A DNA stretch of 64,000 nt from Gonatopus flavifemur (taxonomy: Eukaryota; Arthropoda; Insecta; Hymenoptera; Dryinidae). Shown here piece by piece: positions 43,636 through 55,445 of the stretch. Below the pieces are notes generated by a model that was given only the letters and a program-made list of their open reading frames with translations, did not search any database and was not told where the DNA came from. The DNA lies in the NCBI GenBank assembly GCA_018340375.1, contig JAFFJZ010000004.1:49144001-49208000 (forward strand), read 5' to 3'. The first letter of the stretch is position 1, and each line of letters begins with the position of its first letter. A program made the position numbers and the translations under genes.

Positions 43636-44565
43636 CACATGTCAGGAAGGTTTGTGAGATGAGTTTTCACATAAAAATACAAAAGATCCAAATGAATAAA
43701 TTCAATTTTACGCTTTATAGATTTCAACGATAAGCGTTTAAGATTTCAATTCTTCCAATTACTCTTCCTATAAAATTCATTATTTCCCGTATTTCCATGT
43801 GAGGATTCATTTTACAAACCTTCCTTTTTCCAGTTCACTGAGGGAAAAGAGAAAAAGTCTTATATTTTCGGATGGCAATTCTCCCAGTCTAACATGGACT
43901 GAATAAATTTTTATGATTTGTCAACCAATTTCATTTCTGATTAGACTGATGATTTCAGATACTCCTGAAACAAAGAATCAATGGGCCGTGAGAGGAAGGT
44001 TTTTGTTCAAGGTCAACTTATATATTTTGCTAAGTACTGTTTCGAGGCGATGGAAAATTTTCAGAAATTCGTTGCAGTTATATAGACCAATCGATTCAAA
44101 ACCTCCTGAAATGAAGAATAAACAGCACTTGTGACGAACATTTTTTGAGAAGTGCACCTCTGAAATTTACCAAGTGCTGCAGCAAATTGATGAGAAAATT
44201 TCAGAAATTTGTTTTCGTGAGATGTAAACTAATCGATTCAGAATCTTCTGAAACGGAAAATGGACATCACTTGAGAGACACTTTTTTCTAAAAGTTGCAC
44301 TTGCAAATTTTACCAAGTGCTGGGGGAAATTGATGAAAAAATACCAGCAATTTGTCTCCGAGGGATATAGACCGATCGATTCAGAATCTTCTGAAACGAA
44401 AAATGAATATCACTTGAGAAACACCATTTTTGGAAAGTTCACTCGCGAATTTTACCAATTGCCAGAATAAATTGATGTAAGGAGTTTTGGATGCCTCGTT
44501 TGTTGAATATAAACCGAGGTAGAGTTTGAATTTGGCTAATTTTTTCTCTCTTGATGCCAGACAAG
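43636..44565. repeat. Giant inverted repeat, left arm inner part
   Basis: Continues the arm of 37035-38136. Inverse matches lie in 47080-47760, for example TTTATATTCAACAAACGAGG-type words around the 44495-44515 boundary. Contains four tandem units of about 141 bp. Confidence 0.78.
43950..44480. repeat. 141-bp tandem repeat, 4 units
   Basis: Equivalent points (CCTGAAACAAAGAAT, CCTGAAATGAAGAAT, TCTGAAACGGAAAAT, TCTGAAACGAAAAAT) are at about 43964, 44104, 44245 and 44389, so spacing is 140-144. Each unit includes ACCGATCGATTCAGAATCTT. Confidence 0.85.
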
Positions 44566-44916
44566 AATTCTAAAAAATCTTGAAATATGAATTAACGTTG
44601 AAATTTATGGAAAAATATGAATGAATCATTTTCAGCGATATACTTTCAGGACTTGATCCGTTGGACCCTTCCTGGTGAAAAATGTTGAGAAAATACAATG
44701 TGGGGTCCAAATCGTTTGTTGAAACGAAAAATAATCATTATTCCGCTAGGTTATTTGATTCATTACACTGGAAAAAACATGAGTGATGAAGAAAATATCT
44801 ACACAGCCCAACTATTCGAGGAGACCTTTTTAATGAATCCTCAAAATCCTTAATTGATGTTTCGAGATCTTCTAGAATTCTTCTATTGCACTAATAGAAG
44901 AAAAATTCAGCTATTA

Positions 44917-46185
44917 GGAATTGGAATTAATTCGTAGCGTTTTTTTAATGAAAACAAATTATTTATTTCGAATGGAAATCAAAGAATACATCAATCGAAG
45001 TATTGTCCATCGCTTTCGACTACTTTCGACCCTCTTTCGGGCAAGGAATGAATCCGTATCGGAAGAACGCATCATCTTTGAATGCAATCCATGAATCGAC
45101 CCATTTTTGGCAATCTTCGTAAGAAGTGAATTTTTGCTCAGACAAGCCATGAGCCATCGAACGGAAAAAATGGTAATCAGATGGCGCAATATCTGGAGAA
45201 TACGGCGGACGGGGTAGAACTTCCCATTTGAGTGTTTCGAGGTATGTTTTCACCGGTTTTGCGACGTGCGGACGAGCATTGTCGTGCATCAAAATGACTT
45301 TGTCGTGTCTTTCGGAGTATTCCGGTCCTTTTTCTTTCAATGTATGGCTTAAGCGGATCAATTGTAGTTGGTCACGATCCCCAGTTATGGTTTCATTCGG
45401 TTTCAACAGTTCATACTAAATCACACTCATCTGATCCCACCAAATACAGAGCAGGAGCTTAAACCCATGGGTATCTGGCTTTGCCACAGATTGTGATGGT
45501 CGACCGGGCTTAACCCATGACTTTTTGCGCTTCGGATTGTCGTAATGGATCCATTTCTCATCGCCAGTGACAATTCTATGCAAGAAACCTTTCCTTTTCT
45601 GCTATTGAAGCAGCAGTTCACACGTCAAAAAACGCCTCTCAATGTCCCTTGGTTTCAATTCATATGGGATCCAACGTCCTTCCTTCTGGATCATGCACAA
45701 ACTTCTCAGACGTTTTCCTACCGTTGATAAGTCAACTCCCAATGATATCGACAATTCTTGAAGGGTTTGACATGAGTCTTCATTGAGCAACGTCACCAAA
45801 TCAGTATCTTCAAATTTTTTGGCTGGCCAGGTCGCCCCTTATCATCCAAGTCGAAATCACCAGTTTTGAAACGTGCAAACCATTTTCGACACGTTTGCTC
45901 AGCTACACCATACACTCCAACTAAAATACGATGGGCTTCAGCAGCACTTTTGTTCATATTGAAGTAATGGAGTAAGACTCCCCACAATAACACTTCGTCG
46001 GTATAAATTTTGACATGTTCAATAAGTTATGAAGTGTTGTTATTTACGGTTCAAAAAAAGGTTATGTGAAACAAATGACGTCCAACAATAGCTGTTTCAT
46101 GGTGAATAGATCATTGTCGGTAACAACAGAATACTGTACCACCTGCGTCAGCTTTTGTATAACGCTACGAATTAATTCTAACACC
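44917..46185 (-). mobile_element. mariner transposon, mellifera-like, 1269 bp, dead
   Basis: Ends GGAATTGGAATTAATTCGTA and the inverse of GGTGTTAGAATTAATTCGTA, TA at 44915-44916 and 46186-46187. Occupies the loop of the giant inverted repeat. Confidence 0.88.
44985..46010 (-). pseudogene. mariner transposase, several frameshifts
   Basis: Pieces in order on the minus strand: VLLHYFNMNKSAAEAHRI, then a short deletion before EQTCRKWFARFKTGDFDLDD, WIPYELKPRDIERR, a frameshifted middle, and HDNARPHVAKPV to YSPDIAPSDYHFF with the DD34D spacing. At least three frame changes. Similar to mellifera/mauritiana-type mariners. Confidence 0.9.
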
Positions 46186-46358
46186 TAATAAATATGAACC
46201 GCACTCCAGTTTATACCCAACAAACGAGACGTCTTAAACTCCTTATATCACTGTATTCTGGCAATTGATAAACTTTGCGAGTGCACTTTTCAAAAAAAGT
46301 GCCTTTCAAGTGGTGCCCATTTTCCATCTCAGAAGATTCTGAATCGATCGGTCTGTAT

Positions 46359-47027
46359 CTTAGAGCATACACTACTGGAGCGAGCACCCAGACAGCACAG
46401 AAAGTTCTCTGGATGTTCTATAAACATAATCTTGGTTCCGCGTGTGTTGGTGCCCAAGGCACATATTTTCCAAATGTTTAGAGTACCTTCGCTTTTCATG
46501 CACATGAATACGTACCGAGCACGTTCTTTTCATATACTACGGGACGTTCTTTCCGCGTTTCCTAAACGTGCTTCCATGAAAACTAACCTTTCAAAAACAG
46601 ATGTGCAACGCCGCGGAACGTTGTGAAAACCTTTCCTTGAATATGTCCCAAGAACATTGCAAGAAGACATGAATAGAACTAAACGGGACATTTGCATGGT
46701 CCTGCGACATACATACGACGTGTTTAGAACATCATAAGAAGTTATTTGCACTTTCTCTGTGTAACCAAGCACGTTTTCGGAACGTCCAGAAAACCTCCCG
46801 GTGCTGTATGGGCATTGCCTATGATTTCAATAGAAAGAAGTGTGGTTAAATTGAGAGAGAGAGAGAGAGAGAGAGATCCAACTTATAGGGAGTTGTCGCT
46901 CTTTTTATTCAATGGGATTCAAACAAAGATAGCACTGCCTGAAGGTCGGAACTCTCATTCTCTCTTCAATTCAAACCAACCACACTTCTCCGTAGCCTTT
47001 GCTCGCTCCAGTATTATATGCTCTAAG
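46359..47027. mobile_element. MITE D copy with nested MITE E, 8-bp TSD
   Basis: Ends CTTAGAGCATACACTACTGG and the inverse of CTTAGAGCATATAATACTGG. GTCTGTAT lies at 46351-46358 and 47028-47035. The GA microsatellite at 46853-46875 is internal. Without the insert it is 240 bp. Confidence 0.92.
46386..46812. mobile_element. MITE E copy 2, 427 bp, 2-bp TSD CA
   Basis: Ends CCCAGACAGCACAGAAAGTT and the inverse of CCCATACAGCACCGGGAGGT. CA on both sides. The fragment at 21011-21105 shows the empty site (inverse of GGCAATGCTCGC). Confidence 0.9.
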
Positions 47028-47797
47028 GTCTGTATCACTCGGAGACAAGTTTCTAGTATTTTTTCATCAATATCCTCCGACACTTCTTGTTTGGCATCAA
47101 GAGAGAAAAAATTAGTCAAATTCAAACTCTACCTCGGTTTATACTCAACAAACGAGGCATCCAAAATTCCTTACATTAATTTATTCTGACAATTGGAAAA
47201 ATTCGCGAGTGAACTTTCCAAAAAGGGTGTTTCTCGAGTGATATTCATTTTTCGTTTCAGAAGATTCTGAATCGATCGGTCTATATCCCTCGGAGACAAA
47301 TTGCTGGTATTTTCCCATCAATTTCCCCCAGCACTTGGTAAAATTTGCAAGTGCAACTTTCAGAAAAAAGTGTCTCTTAAGTGATGTCCATTTTCCGTTT
47401 CAGAAGATTCTGAATCGATTGGTCTATATGACGGAGACGAATTTCCGAAAATTTCCCACCGCCTTGAACCAGTACTTCGCAAAATATATAAGTCGACCTA
47501 AAAAAAAAACCTTCCTTTCACGGCGCATTGATTCTTCGTTTCAGGAGAATCTGAAACTATCATCCTAATCAGAAATAAGATAGGTTGACGAACCATCAAA
47601 ATTTATATCAGTCCATGTTAGACTGGGAAAATTGCCATCCGAAAATATAAGATTCCTTTTTTTCGTAAGTGAACTAGAAAGGAAGGTTTGTAAAATGAAT
47701 CCTCACATGAAAATACGGAAAATAATGAATTTTATAGGAACAGTAATTAGGTAGAATTGTAATCTCAAACGCTGATCGTTGAATTCTATAAAGCGTA

Positions 47798-47901
47798 CCC
47801 TTGTGGAATTATTCGGAATAATTCTCTGAACAACTCCTTAAAAGTCTTCAGAACTCTGAATGAGACTTTTAAAGAGTTTTTCAGAGAATTATTCCGCAAG
47901 G
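47798..47901. mobile_element. 104-bp MITE, TA TSD
   Basis: Ends CCCTTGTGGAATTATTC and the inverse of CCCTTGCGGAATAATTC, TA at 47796-47797 and 47902-47903. Confidence 0.8.
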
Positions 47902-47949
47902 GTATAGCTGAATTTATCCATTCATTTGTGATCTCCTGTATTTTCATGT

Positions 47950-48926
47950 GAAAATTCATTTCATAAACCTTCCTTTTCCTGGTTTAGCAAGTAAAATAAA
48001 AGTCTCATATTTTTTTCTCCATGTGGATATGAATGCTAATGTAAATGAATTTCAGTAATCACATGATGGAAATATTCATCCCGCTGTTTTCAGATAAACA
48101 TGCAAGTTAGTACAAATATTGATTCATTCATCATTCATCAGGTGATAAAAACATTGTTGTGAGAGGACATCAGAAAATTCCAGACCAACACTCAGTGATA
48201 GCAAAAATCAGATGAAGGTTTGAAGCGATCGCTCTCATCGAGGAAGTAAAATAATTCCCTCATAATTGATTTAGAAAAAAAAAGCTAACATTGTTTGAGC
48301 GGAATCGGTTGACCCCGTTCCTCCAGAAGAACCATCACCTTTGCCGCTAGGCTATAAGCTGCGTTGAATATACCGACCACATAGTAGCCTGATAGACTGT
48401 TGTAGCTATGGGAAAAAACATCATGTATGATATAATAGAATATCAATTTGAATACCCAAGTCTAATAATCTCATAAAATTCGAAAGTTGCTCTGTATGTC
48501 AGTACATCGTCATATGTAATTAATGATTCTAAAGTTATCTGAACATCGTCCCTCGAAAATACGATGTAAGCAATTGTAATAGCTTTTTCATCTGCAGGAA
48601 ATGGAAATTGTTCCGATATTATGCTTAAAACTTGTGATTTATGCAAAATCAATAATAATCAAGAATTCATTGACTGGTATTGGGTTCAATTCGATTGAAT
48701 AGTAAAATACATTGAATTCATGATTCATAATTATCCGCAAGTATCAATATTTTTATTCTATTTGAAATTTTCATTATCATCAATGTTTAAATTCATACGA
48801 CCATGATCATTCAATGAATAATCAGTATTAGACTGGCCTTTTAATTGAAGAAAGCAAAAAAAAAATATTGAAAGACGCCACACGATTTCCGGCTGGTGCA
48901 CCAGGCAGGACAGTTCGATACTGAAT
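47950..48926. repeat. Giant inverted repeat, right arm outer part
   Basis: Inverse of 37035-38136. The last part lies beyond the MITE at 48927-51589 and resumes at 51590. Confidence 0.82.
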
Positions 48927-49684
48927 CCCTAGTAAAAATGATTCATATATGCTCCATATATAAACCGTATTTGATTCATATATGGACTTTGTAGAGATCA
49001 TATATGACCCCTACATAATTCATATATGGGCCATATATGACCTTATAAAACTCATATATCACCATATAAAATTCATGTAAGGCCGTTCGATTCATATAAG
49101 GACCGAAAATGATCCATATACAGGGTGTCCCATTCTAATTTTTATATCGGAATAACTCAAAAACGAGGAGATTTGGAGGAAAATGTTTCGAAACAATAGT
49201 TGTGAGATTCCGAGGGGGACATCTGATGGTGGCCTTGACTTTGGCCTCGGATTTCAACTTCCAGGTCATTCAGAGGTCAACTTTTGTTTCTTACATTAAA
49301 TCCCCTATTTTTGACTGCAGATTCAGATTTGACGTTGAAAAACAAGAAACTTTTGTCTGAATCATTTTTCCGAATTCCGCACAAATGGCGCTCTAATCGA
49401 TGAAAAATGAGTTTTATGAAACACTCGTATTGCTTTCTGTGTAAAACGACATTCAACTCTCCAGTGTTTTCTTTCAGCTCCTGAGGATTACCGTCGCCAT
49501 TACAGTTACCCAATGTGCACCACGAGGAGGTTGAGCGATCGGATCTTGCACATCTTTGTGGCCCTGAAAAGGGCCGATTGTCTGGACTGTAGAGGTGTGT
49601 AATTTTTCACGACAAACGCTCTGCAATATGTATGAAAATTCACCGTATCAAATGTTCGATATTTGCACCGTTGACCTGTTGGCA

Positions 49685-50660
49685 TCACCTAATTCGTCTC
49701 TGAAAATGTGATTCTAACGACAAAAGCACATGACGTGGAATTGTTCGGCAGACATTTCGTATTCGGCGTTTCATGTCATCTCTGGTCGTTGGGCGTCTTT
49801 CATAAACTACATCTTTGATGAAATCCCATAAGTAAAAATCCAAAGGGGTAAGATCCGGAGACCTAGCCGGCCAGGCAATGTATCCACCGCGACCAATCCA
49901 TCTGTGTAGGTAAGATGTGTTTAAGGAATTTCTGACAATTGCAGCGTTATGAGGTGGTGCCCCATCATGTTGAAGCCACATCCTGTTACGTGTGTAGAGA
50001 TCAACATCTTCCAAAATCCTTGGTAATTTGTCCCGAATCAATTGCAGATAATTTTCCTTCCTAACAGTATGTTGGAAAAAATAAGGACCAATGATCTGAC
50101 CATTCAAAATCCCACACCACACATTCAGAGTCCAGCGATGTTGATTGTCAACTTGTCGATGCCATCTGGGATTTTCAATTGACCAATAATGACAATTATG
50201 TCTGTTCATAACACCGTTACTGCGAAATGTTGCCTCATCACTAAACATCACGTAATCGAAAAAACCAGGCGGTTGCTCCGAGGCCCATTGACCGAATTCA
50301 ACCCTACGTCTAAGATCATCTTCACTTAATGCTTGCACCAATGTAATGCGGTAAGGATGATATTTACCAGATCTTAGTATGCGGTGTGCCGTTGATCTTG
50401 GGATACCTAATTGGTGCTGGATTTCTCTGGTAATAACGTGAGGATTCAGGTGCACCATTCCTAAAACGGCTACTGAGCGTGCATCCATACGATTTCCATC
50501 ATAACGCCTTCTGACTCTTGGGATATTCATTCTTCTAACCCGTCTTTCTATTGAGCGTATCGCCTGAAGTGGAGGCTGGCGTCTATTTGGATACCTCTCT
50601 CCATACAATCTTGATGCTGCAGCATAATGACGTCGACATTCTCCTAGTATCAGGAGAATA
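49685..50660 (-). pseudogene. DD41D transposase, N-terminus lost
   Basis: The open frame to 49685 encodes about 320 residues: HTH part (NPHVITREIQHQLGIPRST), MFSDEATF, LQHDGAPPH and SPDLTPLDFYLW, with 41 residues between the second and third aspartates. Upstream of about 50660 the expected start region contains a TAG and no in-frame ATG is found, so the protein lacks its beginning. Catalytic residues are kept. Family relative of the CDS at 19026-20090, with clearly different sequence. Confidence 0.85.
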
Positions 50661-50935
50661 TCAAGTATTTCACCCTAAGGATAATCCAAGGTATTGAGAC
50701 CTTCAAAACACTGATCAAAGATCTTCTTCAAGTTTGAATCGTATATCGAAAAGAATTTGTCAATGAATGAAGGATATTAAACATTCCGTTTCACTTATGT
50801 TTGTAAACAATGCTCTAGTATGAACTTTCTTGTTCATGATAAACACAAGTATTGTTGTGTACTTGTGTTTGGCAAGAAATTCACAGTAACGGTTCTACGA
50901 ACAGACATGATTGTCAATATTGGTCAATGGAAAAT

Positions 50936-51060
50936 CCCAGCTAGGTCTCCGGATCTTACCACTTTGGATTTTCACTTATGGAGTTTCATCAAATTTTCAG
51001 GGCCACAAAGATGTGCAAGATCCGATCGCTCAACCTCCTCGTGGTGCACATTGGGTAACT
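50936..51060 (+). pseudogene. Inverted duplicate of the transposase 3-prime end
   Basis: Reads PARSPDLTTLDFHLWSFIK on the plus strand, then joins the region downstream of the gene. About 250 bases are missing between the two compared with the main copy. Confidence 0.75.
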
Positions 51061-51987
51061 CTCATGGCGACGGTAATCCTCAGGAGCTGAAAAAAAACAC
51101 TGGAGAGTTGAATGGCGTTTTACACAGAAAGCAATACGAGCGTTTCATAAAACTCAATTTTTATTGATTAGAGCGCCATCTGTGTGGAATTCGGAAAAAT
51201 GATTCAGACAAAAGCTCTTGTTTTTCAACGTCAAATCTGAATCTGCAGTCAAAAATAGGGGATTTCATTCAAGAAACAAAAGTTGACCTCTGAATGACCT
51301 TGAAGTTGAGATCCGAGGCCAAAGTCAAGGTCACCATCAGATGTCCCCTTCAGAATCTCACAACTTTTGTTCGAAACATTTTCCCCCAAAACTCCTCGTT
51401 TTTGAGTTATTCCGATATAAAAATTAAAATGGGACACCCTGTATAGTCTAAACAATGCCAAATATGGGATGTATATGGCCATATATGGCCCATATATGGA
51501 TTTTATATGGGTCATATATGAATCTGTGAAACCATATATGTGGCCTGTTTAGTCATATATGCCGCATATATGATTCATTTTTACTAGGGATATAGTAAAA
51601 TTGTCACGTCGTGAAGAATTATTCCCATAAAAAAATAATTTCGAAAAATAATAAAAAAAAGTAATTAACAAAAATAATTCGAGAAAAACTACTCTTTCAA
51701 AACCAACTAAAAAGTATGAAATAATTTATCCAAACTCCTGACCATATTTTTGATCTCATCCAATTTCCTAATCCCATAAAATATCCGGCAAATTTGGGAT
51801 TGTGAATTCGAATAGCTATAAAAATACTCGGAAGATCCAAGACGAAAAACGTGGGACGCATAGGATATTATCCAAATATTACTTTTTTTCGCTGACTGTG
51901 TCGTCATCTTTCCCCTCCTTAATTCCCTTTTTCTAACTACACTGATATTCTATATCACAATTTTCAAATGTACCTGGTCATCGAACG

Positions 51988-52134
51988 CAGCGATGCCATT
52001 ATTCCCTAGAAAAATCCGTAGATTTTTCGTGATTGGTCATTTCTTTCCAAATTGGAAACATGATTGGCTGGTTGTACAAGAAATCACCAATCATCAGATG
52101 CTACGGATTTTTCTAGGGAATAATGGCATCACTG
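51988..52134. mobile_element. hAT MITE, 147 bp, 8-bp TSD
   Basis: Ends CAGCGATGCCATTATTCCC and the inverse of CAGTGATGCCATTATTCCC. Flanks ATCGAACG (51980-51987) and ATCGAACA (52135-52142), 7 of 8. Confidence 0.9.
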
Positions 52135-53080
52135 ATCGAACACGGGCAATCATTTTCATGTATTGCAGGTACCTTGGAACTGTCTTTCTACAACATGGTT
52201 CACGTAGTTATACGCCTCCTTTTCTATACCACTACATCTATGCATGAGTACCTCTCTCTCTAAAGACTTTTGTTTCTCTTTCACTCTCTCTATATGACAA
52301 GGTATATGTACATAAGTTTCTCTATCTGTCGACCTTGTTATATGATTTCGCACTTGTTTTGAAAAGCTCGTTCCCTTTCAATGAAATAAAAATTATTTAG
52401 AACCGAAATAATTATAATTTCGGAGCAACCTTCAGAGTCAGAAACAATTGATTATTTTGATCTCATAATTCGGGAACTGTCTCCCACTATCAAGTAACCC
52501 TCAGAGTTCAGAGATATTTCCCAACTTAAGAATTATATTTTAATATGGATGTTCACCGAGTAACCCTCAAAAATATTTATAAATAATTTAATTACCCTCT
52601 TTACATGTTCAATTTAAGTTCTAAATTGTTATTTAGAATTTATTTCTTGATAATCTAATTATATATTATATATACTTTTATAAGAGACAACCCATGTTGC
52701 TCAATAAAAAGAAACCCAGACTTTTATAATAAATAAAAAATCAACACATTATAATTTATATGAGACGTTTTCATTTCAACATCCTAAGTCCGGTCCTTGA
52801 ATAGGTACATCCATTTCTAAAGCGGGGTGAACAAAGGGGTTATCAAACTTCGATTTGGCAATTCCCTAAAATATTCATGCATTGCGGAAATTCCATGAGT
52901 TCTGACGTAACAAAGGTGGCTGGGATGCGGTAGTAGGGCAAGGAAATGGGGGCAAAATGATAGGAGATTTCAAGTTAGGAAAAAGAAGTGAAAGAGGACA
53001 TCGTTCAATCGGATTCTGTGAAAATCATAAAATGGTTATTACCAACACATTATTCAAAAATCATCCAAGAAGAATCTATA

Positions 53081-53870
53081 CACCGAAAGAAAAAGCATGC
53101 TTTAGAAGCATGACACACTTCAATGCTTCTAACGCATTTGTTACAACTACGGGTGTGCGGGTACCCGAGTCATCGGGTTTTTATCGGGTCGGGTCGGGTC
53201 GGGTACCCGTCGGGTCGGGTCTTCCAATTACCCGAGTTTTTCGGGTACCCGATTACATTCGGGTAATTCAAATATAGCAAACGTTTTCCTCAGCAGGAAA
53301 TATTGTGACAGCAACTCGATCAAGATTGCTGACAAAACATGTGGAAGAGTTGTGCTTCCTCCATTCAAATTTAAAAATATGAAAATAGAATGATATTTAT
53401 AAGAAGGATATTTATTTTCATTGATTTTCAAGATTCTATATTGTGGTTACTGAATACGAAGATAGATAATATATTATTTATGAGATATAAATGTGATTAT
53501 ATTTTTTAATTGAATTAAAAAATAAATATAAACATTAGAAGTTGAAAATCTTAAATTCAAGCAATTTTATTATATTCGGGTACCCGACTTGGAAAACCCG
53601 ATTTAATCGGGTACCCGACCCGACCCGACCTGAAAAGAAATACAAATACCCGAACTCAACCCGACCCGATAAAAAGTGCTACCCGCACACCCCTAGTTAC
53701 AACATACTTTTAACGCTCGGGACCCATGCAGTTAACGCACGAGACCATGCTTTTTGGGTATGTGTCACATGCTTTCTAAGCATGGGTACCGAGCGTTGGA
53801 AGCACGTTATGACAAATGCATTAGAAACTTTAGTGCGTCATACTTCTGCAGTATGCTTTTTCTCTCGGTG
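53081..53870. mobile_element. MITE H copy 2, TA TSD, carrying a hAT element
   Basis: Ends CACCGAAAGAAAAAGCATGC and the inverse of CACCGAGAGAAAAAGCATAC, TA at 53079-53080 and 53871-53872. Arms share AGAAGCATGAC and CGCATTTGT words with MITE H copy 1 (29786). Confidence 0.85.
53148..53695. mobile_element. hAT-type element with GGGTC/CCCGA arrays, 548 bp
   Basis: Ends TACGGGTGTGCGGGTA and the inverse of TAGGGGTGTGCGGGTA. GTTACAAC lies at 53140-53147 and 53696-53703. Subterminal regions are arrays of GGGTCG and GGGTACCCG. Confidence 0.93.
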
Positions 53871-54399
53871 TACTTGAAAAATGCCAGGAGATACAGCAAG
53901 ATACCAGATTGATTACATATTAGTGAAACAAAGATTTGGAAATCAAGTGAAGATGTAAAACTTATCTTATGTAGATAGTGATCATAATATGTTAATCATG
54001 GAATGATCTCTGAAATTCAAGGCTCTGAAGAAGAAAAGGAACATGCAAAAAGATGGGATTTAAAGAATCTCAGACGAAAACAAACACATGAGGCATTCAA
54101 AGTGATGTTGGATGAAAAATTGAAGGATCAACAAGAGAAAGACTTGAAAACAGAGAGTGAATGAACTGATATACACGGGAACATAGAACGATGTGCAAAT
54201 AAAATTTTGAAGGATGATAGAGTAGAACCTAAGAAACCATGGATAACGGAAGAAATTCCTCAATTTAATTAATGGAAGGAGGAAATACAAGAATAAGAGT
54301 AGCGAACAAGGCCAGCAGATATACAAGTCACTGAGGAATAAAATAATAAGAGAATCGAGGAAAGCAAAAGAACAATGGTTAGAAAGAAAATTTCAGGAT

Positions 54400-55000
54400 A
54401 TAGAAGTAAGATTACATTGAGGGAAAATAGATGAAGCATATAGGATTGTGGAGAGATTTTTCAGACGAATAAAATCTAGAAGCAGTAAGATTCGAAATTC
54501 TCTGGGGAGACAATTGATAAGAACGCAGGAAAAAATCGAACATCGGATCAATCACTTAGAAGGTCTGTATGAAGGAAGCGATAATATAGGATTCTTAGAG
54601 AGGAAGGAAGATGTCGATGAAGAAGAATTGGGAGATTCGATTTTGATATCAGAGTTCGACAGTGCTTTAAAAGAATTGAAAAATAATGAGGTGCCTGGGG
54701 TAGATAGCATAAGTGCGGACTTAATCAAGACCTTCAGTCGAAGAACCCGTGAGGCACTGTTTGAATTGGTCAGAGATATGTACGGAAATGGGGAAGTATC
54801 AAAAGATTTTCAAAAGAATAAAATTGTTGCCATTCCGAAATAACAAGGAGCAGACAAATGTGGGAACTACAGAACGATTAGCTTGACTTCACATGCCTCG
54901 ATAATACTGACAAGAATTATATACAAGAGGATTGAAAATGAAATAGAGAGTAGATTAACAGAAGATCAGTTCGGTTTTAGAAAAAATAGGGGAATGCGAG
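54400..55000 (+). pseudogene. LINE reverse transcriptase, N-terminal part
   Basis: The frame 54448-54843 includes SEFDSALKELKNNEVPGVDS and NKIVAIPK, then TAA at 54841-54843, then the RT frame continues to DQFGFRKNRG where the hAT element begins. The TAA and earlier frame breaks make it non-functional. Confidence 0.85.
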
Positions 55001-55445
55001 CAGGGTGACTAGATCGTTTTTGAATGGTGTCGCCACCTACTGTCCATGAAGTCGCCAAAAGTCGCCATACTGTTTGAAGAAAATCGACGAGAAACCCGCT
55101 AACTTCAAAATCTTGAATCATCATTATTTTTCATTAAAGTTCTCAGCATGGATTGAATTTCGATTGAATATTGAATGATGAGGCATAGAATAATGGTAAA
55201 ATCAGTCATTTCATTTATCATGAAAGGTATTAATTTTTTAGAAATCATATTTATTTGAAACAGCTTTCAGTTTTCACATTGAATATCATCATTCAGACAT
55301 CGTTGCTCGAATAAAATATGTAATTGTAATGAATAAAATAGACATTTTTTTTACAAATATTCAAAAGATTACAAGATTTTTTTGGCAGCTTGTCACAAAA
55401 TAAAATTTTTTCCATCACAAAAACCATGAAATTTTTTTTAAAAAA

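Larger units (their letters stand above)
38137..43636 (-). mobile_element. GA-rich LINE (non-LTR retrotransposon)
   Basis: The sense strand (minus) is strongly purine-rich. Order from the 5-prime end (43.6 kb) is ORF1, endonuclease start, reverse transcriptase, C-terminal region and 3-prime end near 38137. Flanks AGGAAGGTTTGTGAAAT (ending 38136) and AGGAAGGTTTGTGAGATG (from 43636) form a target duplication of about 15 bases with one or two changes. Frames are broken in several places. A pogo-like element lies inside at 38670-40409. Confidence 0.85.
46200..47945. repeat. Giant inverted repeat, right arm inner part
   Basis: Inverse of 43636-44565 with additional tandem units; interrupted by MITE D (46359-47027) and MITE 47798-47901. 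The units carry AGAAGATTCTGAATCGATCG at 46331, 47257 and 47400 (approximate positions). Confidence 0.78.
49121..51441 (-). mobile_element. DD41D transposon 2, 2321 bp, long inverted repeats
   Basis: Ends CAGGGTGTCCCATTCTAATT and its near-inverse, TA at 49119-49120 and 51442-51443. Inverted arms reach about 430 bp (49121-49560 against 51000-51441). The right arm includes an inverted copy of the transposase 3-prime coding end. Confidence 0.9.
48927..51589. mobile_element. CCCTAG MITE copy 1 built of CATATATG words, 2-bp TSD AT
   Basis: Ends CCCTAGTAAAAATGATTCAT and the inverse of CCCTAGTAAAAATGAATCAT. The arms repeat TCATATATGG-like words at about 20-base intervals. AT lies at 48925-48926 and 51590-51591; the other arm of the giant repeat supports this as the empty site. 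A DD41D transposon is inserted at 49121. Confidence 0.85.
52930..53960 (+). pseudogene. LINE endonuclease C-terminal fragment
   Basis: The frame 52957-53080 gives MIGDFKLGKRSERGHRSIGF and MVITNTLFKNHPRRIYT, typical of APE-type endonucleases annotated as craniofacial development protein 2-like. It resumes after the MITE at 53873, with a TGA, then RYQIDYILVKQRFGNQVK. Confidence 0.82.
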
